A DNA stretch of 19,094 nucleotides from Gracilaria caudata (Eukaryota > Rhodophyta > Florideophyceae > Gracilariales > Gracilariaceae). The notes under the pieces are model-generated. The model saw only the letters and a list, made by a program, of their open reading frames with translations, did no database searches and was not told the DNA's origin. Made by a program: the position numbers and the translations under genes. Positions 14,739 to 19,094 of the stretch are shown one piece after another (within the stretch, counting starts at the first letter, position 1; each line of letters opens with the position of its first letter). Location: assembly GCA_030374735.1 (NCBI GenBank), contig JASCIV010000309.1:1-19094 (forward strand), written 5' to 3'.

Positions 14739-17700
14739 CTACCACAAAGTGAAGTCGTGCACCCATCGCGCTGCTTGGTCTTTCCATCCCCGACCTGGCA
14801 CTATTAACCCGCTTTCGTTCCGAATATGTCTCCGAATGAACCACTTGCGGGACTCGTCATAACATAATATGAACACTCCAAATGGTACGCTTATGAGCCA
14901 GTAAGTCCACCGCAGCGGACGAACATCTAATCCAAGTCGGAAAATGGGAACGTAGATCAAGATTAAGGAAAGGCCAATTTCGATTGCGAGAGCCAGCACA
15001 AGAGCGGAGTTAGTTATTCCTGTTTCAAAGAGGCTTAGAATCCTTGTCTTGCATGCCAGAACTGTGAAAACTTGAGCAACCACGATAGCCAAGAAAAATG
15101 CTGTTTGGGCACGAAGCAGAACTTCTCGTTCTCTCTTTGGGGTCCACAAATCAAAACAACCTTGGGTAGCATCACGTCCTTCTTGAACTCTTGAGTTGAG
15201 GTAGTTTGTAGAAGCTTTGATTAGTGTCACAGGTCCCCGGTTTTGAGCGGGATCGAAACAAGCAAAGTTATTGTCAACGAGGAGATTGGGACTCTTGTCT
15301 AAGTTGCACGCAAAAGACCGGCACGGCGGCTTATTCGTTTCATGGCCAACGATTTTCAACATATTGTTGAACTGAGCTTGATCACCTTCCGCGTTGAGCC
15401 TTGTAGACACTTGCAGGCGATTGTAAACATCTTCTTTTTGTTGTACAAAGCCGCTTTGCTGAAATTCAAAGTACTTGCTGAACTTTGCGTTTTCTCGTGA
15501 GAACCAGTCGGCTTTGTAGGCCAATCCTTTTCCATGTTCTTGAAGAGAAAACATCCACCTCTGGTTCGATGCTCGTTCTGTACCAAAGTGTAGGCCAGTG
15601 TCCAAGAATGTTAAGCTTAGCGGAGCAAGACCGTAATCAGCCATGACAAAATAGTAGGCAAGAAAACCGGCGATCGTTTGCATGATGCCAAGTTGAAGCG
15701 TAGAGAACGACAGAAGCCGTGGGTTCAACAAACGTTCACGTTCTGCATCTCGCGGAGGTCTTCGCATGATATCGCTTTCTGGTTTCTCATATGCCAATGC
15801 AATGGCGGGAAAAATATCTGTTCCGAGGTCGATGCACAATATTAATATCGTTGTAAGGGGTAGAGGGATCTTGAGCGTTATGAATGCCAGAAAAGGGATA
15901 AGTTGCGGAACGTTGCTTGTCAATGTATACGCTATGCTTTTCTTTAGGTTGTCAAAAATCAGCCGTCCTTCTTCCACTCCCTGTACAATGGAAGAGAAAT
16001 TGTCATCCAGAATGACAATCTTAGCCGCTTCTCGCGACACATCTGAACCCGAGATGCCCATGGCAACGCCGGTGTTCGCCTGTCTTAGAGCCGGGGCGTC
16101 GTTGCAACCATCTCCAGTAACAGTAACTACCTCGCCCATTCGCTGCAGATTGCTCACTATCTCGAGTTTCTGTTGCGGTGAGGTCCTAGCAAACACGATT
16201 TCTGGGTGGCGAAGGGTTTCTTCCCAGTGGCTAGGATTGAAATCTTGCAAGTCCGAACCGGTGACGATAACAGCATCATCAGCTTTTGCTGTCGATTCGT
16301 TGTCGCCGGCAACTTCACGTGTGACTATGCCCACCTGTTGTGCAATTGATCGTGCTGTGTCCGGATGATCACCGGTGACCATGATAACCTTAATTCCCGC
16401 ATTCTTGCAAGTTTGCACAGCGAACGGTACCGCAGTACGAGGAGGGTCAATCATCGATATCAAACCTACAAAGCACATGTCTGTTGTGGGAACAGCATCC
16501 AAATCTGGAGCGGAGCCTTGAGGTGACATGATGAGCGCAGACTTTTGTGGCGACAAGTGCATCTCAGCATAAGCAATCACTCTCTCTCCCCTTCCCGCCA
16601 GGTAGTTCACTTGTTTTCCAATGAGCATCATATCTCGTTGCGTTATCTCGCGCACACCGTCGGCGCTCAGGATGTGTTCGCACCTCGCCAAGATCTTCTC
16701 TGGGGCGCCTTTCATGACGACACGAAGAACATGATCTGAATCAGGGCATTTGTGAACAGTCACCATGTATTTCCTCTGGGAATTGAAAGCAATCGTTGCT
16801 ACCAAAGCGTTGTTCCTGCGAAAGCTCTCAACATCATGCACCGTTTCTGTGAATCGAAAGATACCAGCTTCCGATGCGTCACCGCAGACCTTTTGCGATT
16901 CGACTGGCGCGTCCGGATTGAGGGACATGCCACTGCGATCATACACCGCTGTGGAGCACACGGATGCACCGTATAGCAGTGACTCCAAGCATTTTAAGAC
17001 GCCATCTTCTCGGTCATCCATCTGTGCTTCCCTTTGGCCGGGAGGTTTCCAATTTGCCGACACGTCTTCAATGCGACCTCCACAAACAATGTGAGCCACA
17101 GTCATTTTGTTTTGAGTGAGAGTACCCGTCTTATCTGAGCATATAACTGTGGTTGATCCGAGCGATTCCACGGCGTCAAGTCGCTTCACGAGCACATTCT
17201 TCCGAGCCATACGCCTCGCAGAAGCGGTCAGCGACACCGTGACAGTGGCAATGAGTCCCTCAGGAATGTTACTCACAATGATGCCGATGCTGTACACGAT
17301 GTTGTGAATGAGCTTTGTTCCCTGGATCACGCCGAAAACAAAGAAAAGAAGACCGACTAGAACTGCAAACACCGATATGTTAATCACAAAGTGGCTAATA
17401 TCTCTCTGAAGCGTCGTCTGCACTTGTTCCGTTTCACATGCTGTGGTCATGCTTGCAATTTGTCCGAAGACGGTGTCATCGCCCGTTGCGATCACAACGG
17501 CGTCACAAGATCCGTCCACCGCAACGCAGCCAAAAAACGCAAGGTTCGAAGCTTCTAAAGGCTGTGACACGCAGATGTCGGCGTTGAGTTCAATGGGTTC
17601 ACTCTCGCCTGTCAACGATGAATTATCCACCGTGAATCTGTTGCTTTGAAGCACGCGCACGTCCGCCGGAATCTTGTCTCCAAGTCGAAGCTGAACCACA

Positions 17701-18212
17701 TCACCCACCACCAGTTTGGACGCATTTATCACATATGTACTGCCATTGTCGCGCAAAACGGTGGCCTTTGGTGGTAAGAACTGTTGAAACTCGCGCAAAG
17801 TTTGGTCCGATTTGTACTGTTGAAGAAAGGAGAACAGAGAAGTGAGCAGCACAACGGAATAGAGGAAAATACCAAGGTACAGATGCATTGGTTCATCGGG
17901 TTCTGTGACATAGGCCACAAAACACAGGATGGCTGCAAACTGGAGCATGAGCGAAAAAAAGTCGGTGAAATGACTGAGTGCTTTCTTCCATAATGGCTTC
18001 TGAGGAGGGGGACTAAGCGTATTGGCTCCATACTTTTGAAGGCGCATTTCAGCGTCCATGGAGCTCAGACCGAGAGTTGTTTCCGTTCCATGATGAAGCA
18101 GGACCTGTTTGCAACTCTTTTGGTGTTGCCATATGGGCGCGGAGCGCTTGTGAAGGTTGTGTTTTGTCGGCGCTGTGTGATCTGCTCGGGCAGATCGTTT
18201 GTTATGTTCCAT
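14739..18212 (-). CDS. Type IIC P-type ATPase, Na,K-ATPase alpha-like, long M7-M8 loop
   Basis: 1157 residues. ATP-driven cation pump of the plasma membrane or endomembranes, closest in motif detail to animal Na,K/H,K-ATPase alpha chains. Order: N-terminal cation-ATPase domain (KYGANTLSPPP, 60-70), M1-M2 (about 85-130), actuator TGES (201-204), M3-M4 with SNIPEGLIATVTV (314-326), phosphorylation site Asp360 in DKTGTLT, nucleotide domain with KGAPEKIL (501-508), hinge TGDGCNDAPAL (699-709), and M5-M10. Cation-site Tyr762, Ser766, Asn767, Asp795 and Asp799 are kept. By eye, pig Glu779 is Gln770 here and pig Asp926 (site III) is Thr1050. The M7-M8 loop is about 170 residues, against roughly 40 in animals, and has four Cys. 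No beta-subunit gene is in the window. ATG 18212 is used; the frame stays open upstream only through an A16 tract to a GTG. Red algae are known to carry IIC pumps, so Na+ extrusion is a plausible role. Confidence 0.93.
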   Translation of the reverse strand: MEHNKRSARADHTAPTKHNLHKRSAPIWQHQKSCKQVLLHHGTETTLGLSSMDAEMRLQKYGANTLSPPPQKPLWKKALSHFTDFFSLMLQFAAILCFVAYVTEPDEPMHLYLGIFLYSVVLLTSLFSFLQQYKSDQTLREFQQFLPPKATVLRDNGSTYVINASKLVVGDVVQLRLGDKIPADVRVLQSNRFTVDNSSLTGESEPIELNADICVSQPLEASNLAFFGCVAVDGSCDAVVIATGDDTVFGQIASMTTACETEQVQTTLQRDISHFVINISVFAVLVGLLFFVFGVIQGTKLIHNIVYSIGIIVSNIPEGLIATVTVSLTASARRMARKNVLVKRLDAVESLGSTTVICSDKTGTLTQNKMTVAHIVCGGRIEDVSANWKPPGQREAQMDDREDGVLKCLESLLYGASVCSTAVYDRSGMSLNPDAPVESQKVCGDASEAGIFRFTETVHDVESFRRNNALVATIAFNSQRKYMVTVHKCPDSDHVLRVVMKGAPEKILARCEHILSADGVREITQRDMMLIGKQVNYLAGRGERVIAYAEMHLSPQKSALIMSPQGSAPDLDAVPTTDMCFVGLISMIDPPRTAVPFAVQTCKNAGIKVIMVTGDHPDTARSIAQQVGIVTREVAGDNESTAKADDAVIVTGSDLQDFNPSHWEETLRHPEIVFARTSPQQKLEIVSNLQRMGEVVTVTGDGCNDAPALRQANTGVAMGISGSDVSREAAKIVILDDNFSSIVQGVEEGRLIFDNLKKSIAYTLTSNVPQLIPFLAFITLKIPLPLTTILILCIDLGTDIFPAIALAYEKPESDIMRRPPRDAERERLLNPRLLSFSTLQLGIMQTIAGFLAYYFVMADYGLAPLSLTFLDTGLHFGTERASNQRWMFSLQEHGKGLAYKADWFSRENAKFSKYFEFQQSGFVQQKEDVYNRLQVSTRLNAEGDQAQFNNMLKIVGHETNKPPCRSFACNLDKSPNLLVDNNFACFDPAQNRGPVTLIKASTNYLNSRVQEGRDATQGCFDLWTPKREREVLLRAQTAFFLAIVVAQVFTVLACKTRILSLFETGITNSALVLALAIEIGLSLILIYVPIFRLGLDVRPLRWTYWLISVPFGVFILCYDESRKWFIRRHIRNESGLIVPGRGWKDQAARWVHDFTLW

Positions 18213-18217
18213 ATCTC

Positions 18218-18232
18218 TCAGCAAAGTGGCAT
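18218..18232 (-). promoter_or_regulatory. Four-codon uORF just before the ATPase start
   Basis: On the minus strand an ATG at 18232 opens ATG-CCA-CTT-TGC-TGA, ending at 18218. The main ATPase ATG follows 5 nt later (18212). A ribosome finishing this uORF would be almost on top of the main start, so translational control is conceivable if the leader starts upstream of it. Confidence 0.35.
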
Positions 18233-18234
18233 GC

Positions 18235-18250
18235 TTTTTTTTTTTTTTTT
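18235..18250 (-). repeat. A16 homopolymer in the ATPase leader
   Basis: Sixteen consecutive T on the plus strand, so A16 in the minus-strand transcript, beginning 22 nt upstream of the ATPase ATG. It is what makes the frame appear to extend upstream as poly-Lys. It is probably noncoding leader or a promoter dA:dT tract. Confidence 0.85.
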
Positions 18251-19094
18251 GCAAGCGGTTGAAACGCAGTTGAGCGAGCAGGGCGGCGATGTTTTTGGGG
18301 GATGTTGTGGTTGTTTGAGAAAAAAAGAAAAAGGTAAAAGTGGTGGTGAAGGAGGAGTGATGTACTAGTGTGTGACACAACACGACATCAACTTGGTCTC
18401 CAACGCTACAAGCAAAGGGTGGTTTGCAATGGTACGGCGGTTACGTGACTCTCATGCATGTACGTATGGAACTGGTGATTATTGAAAGGCAATCGGCGTC
18501 AAAACGAAGAATGAAACAGTTGCTGGACATTGGAAGCATCAAGTTGAAGAATGCATATTGCAGTATGTTGCCGCGAAACGTTTGAATGCAAAAACAACGG
18601 CCTCAAGCTCGGAGACAGCATCAAATTGCGGGTAAATTCAGTGTGCTACACAGCAGGCCACGAAATGCAAACAAGCACAAGGCAGTTCAAATTGCAAGCC
18701 ACGTTCGCTTGCGTTCACGGTGAACAGCAACAACGTTTTTGGATGCACAACTGTTTTGCATTCACGGTGCATGGCGTTAACGCTGGCGCGAATGGATTAG
18801 CTTTGTTCATACCACAAAAAAGTCATTCGTCTTGTTGTGATGTTGAGGACGGTGAACGAAGACGAGTGAAAAAGTTGCGCAGCGGTTTAACGATACGGCG
18901 ATCAACAACAGGCGCAAGTGCAAGTGCACCTGCCACGCGAAACGGGCGACTGAAGTTGTTGATACCCCACATGATTGCAAGAACCTTTTTCACAACCAAA
19001 AAAAAAACCACTTGTAGTGTTAAAACAAAAAGTTGGTCACGAACAACAACACAAAAAAAAAAAAAAACAAACGCCCCGGGGGAAACGTTTTCCA

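Larger units (their letters stand above)
18213..19094. other. 5' flank of the ATPase gene to the window edge
   Basis: No gene is recognised in this 880 bp. It is rich in CAA/ACA-type sequence and A runs (for example around 19000-19010 and 19052-19067). TTCACGGTG occurs twice, 47 bp apart (18714-18722 and 18761-18769); the first is palindromic (TTCAC-G-GTGAA). The 62-codon minus frame at 18823-19011 has no protein-like feature. The region should hold the ATPase promoter. Confidence 0.5.

Noticed and set aside
18213..18383. N-terminal extension of the ATPase to a GTG start at 18383
   Set aside because: No ATG is present in the extension, it passes through an A16 tract, and ATG 18212 gives a family-like N terminus.
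1..19094. Mobile elements, CRISPR arrays, tRNA or rRNA genes
   Set aside because: No transposase or reverse-transcriptase motifs, long terminal repeats, spaced direct-repeat arrays or tRNA-like cloverleaf blocks were seen by eye.

Overview
The window is eukaryotic nuclear DNA. It carries large, mostly single-exon protein genes, one clear GT-AG intron of 119 nt, Kozak-like ATG contexts, and intergenic gaps of about 0.4 to 1.5 kb. No rRNA, tRNA, CRISPR array or transposase gene was recognised. The gene set suggests an intron-poor alga. A red alga is my best guess but is not proven: the evidence is a fused OPRT-ODC UMP synthase, an animal-type IIC (Na,K-ATPase-like) P-type ATPase in an otherwise alga-like setting, and a putative Phe-containing plastid transit peptide (MQAFAPAH...) on the proline iminopeptidase.

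Layout, left to right: (1) 1-719, a leader region with a 22-bp tandem duplication and short uORFs. (2) 720-1802 (+), an SLC35C2-like DMT/TPT-family transporter. (3) 1803-3262, a long spacer with a near-perfect 14-bp hairpin, a possible minus-strand coding exon (1933-about 2216) and a possible 60-aa secreted peptide (2632-2814). (4) 3263-4569 (+), a two-exon proline iminopeptidase. (5) 4570-5954, a spacer with a possible 55-aa small ORF and several palindromes. (6) 5955-9425 (+), a 1156-aa protein combining a pseudokinase, an ANTH-like domain, a K/E-rich coiled coil, a clathrin-box motif and an active-looking TKL-type kinase. (7) 10082-11548 (-), UMP synthase. (8) 12203-14314 (+), a tandem-WW plus SAC3/GANP/THP3-domain protein, divergent from UMP synthase. 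(9) 14739-18212 (-), a 1157-aa IIC P-type ATPase. (10) 18213-19094, the 5' flank of the ATPase gene, A/T-tract rich.

The genes do not form a pathway; this is an ordinary eukaryotic chromosome stretch with independent promoters. The most unusual content is the 5955-9425 protein. It joins, in one chain, parts that in animals and yeast are separate endocytic factors (NAK/AAK1-like kinase, AP180/CALM-type ANTH adaptor, clathrin box), and adds a second kinase. The second point of interest is the ATPase, which has a lumenal/extracellular M7-M8 loop of about 170 residues and substitutions at two cation-site positions. A 20-bp motif is shared between the PIP promoter and the UMPS/THP3 divergent promoter.
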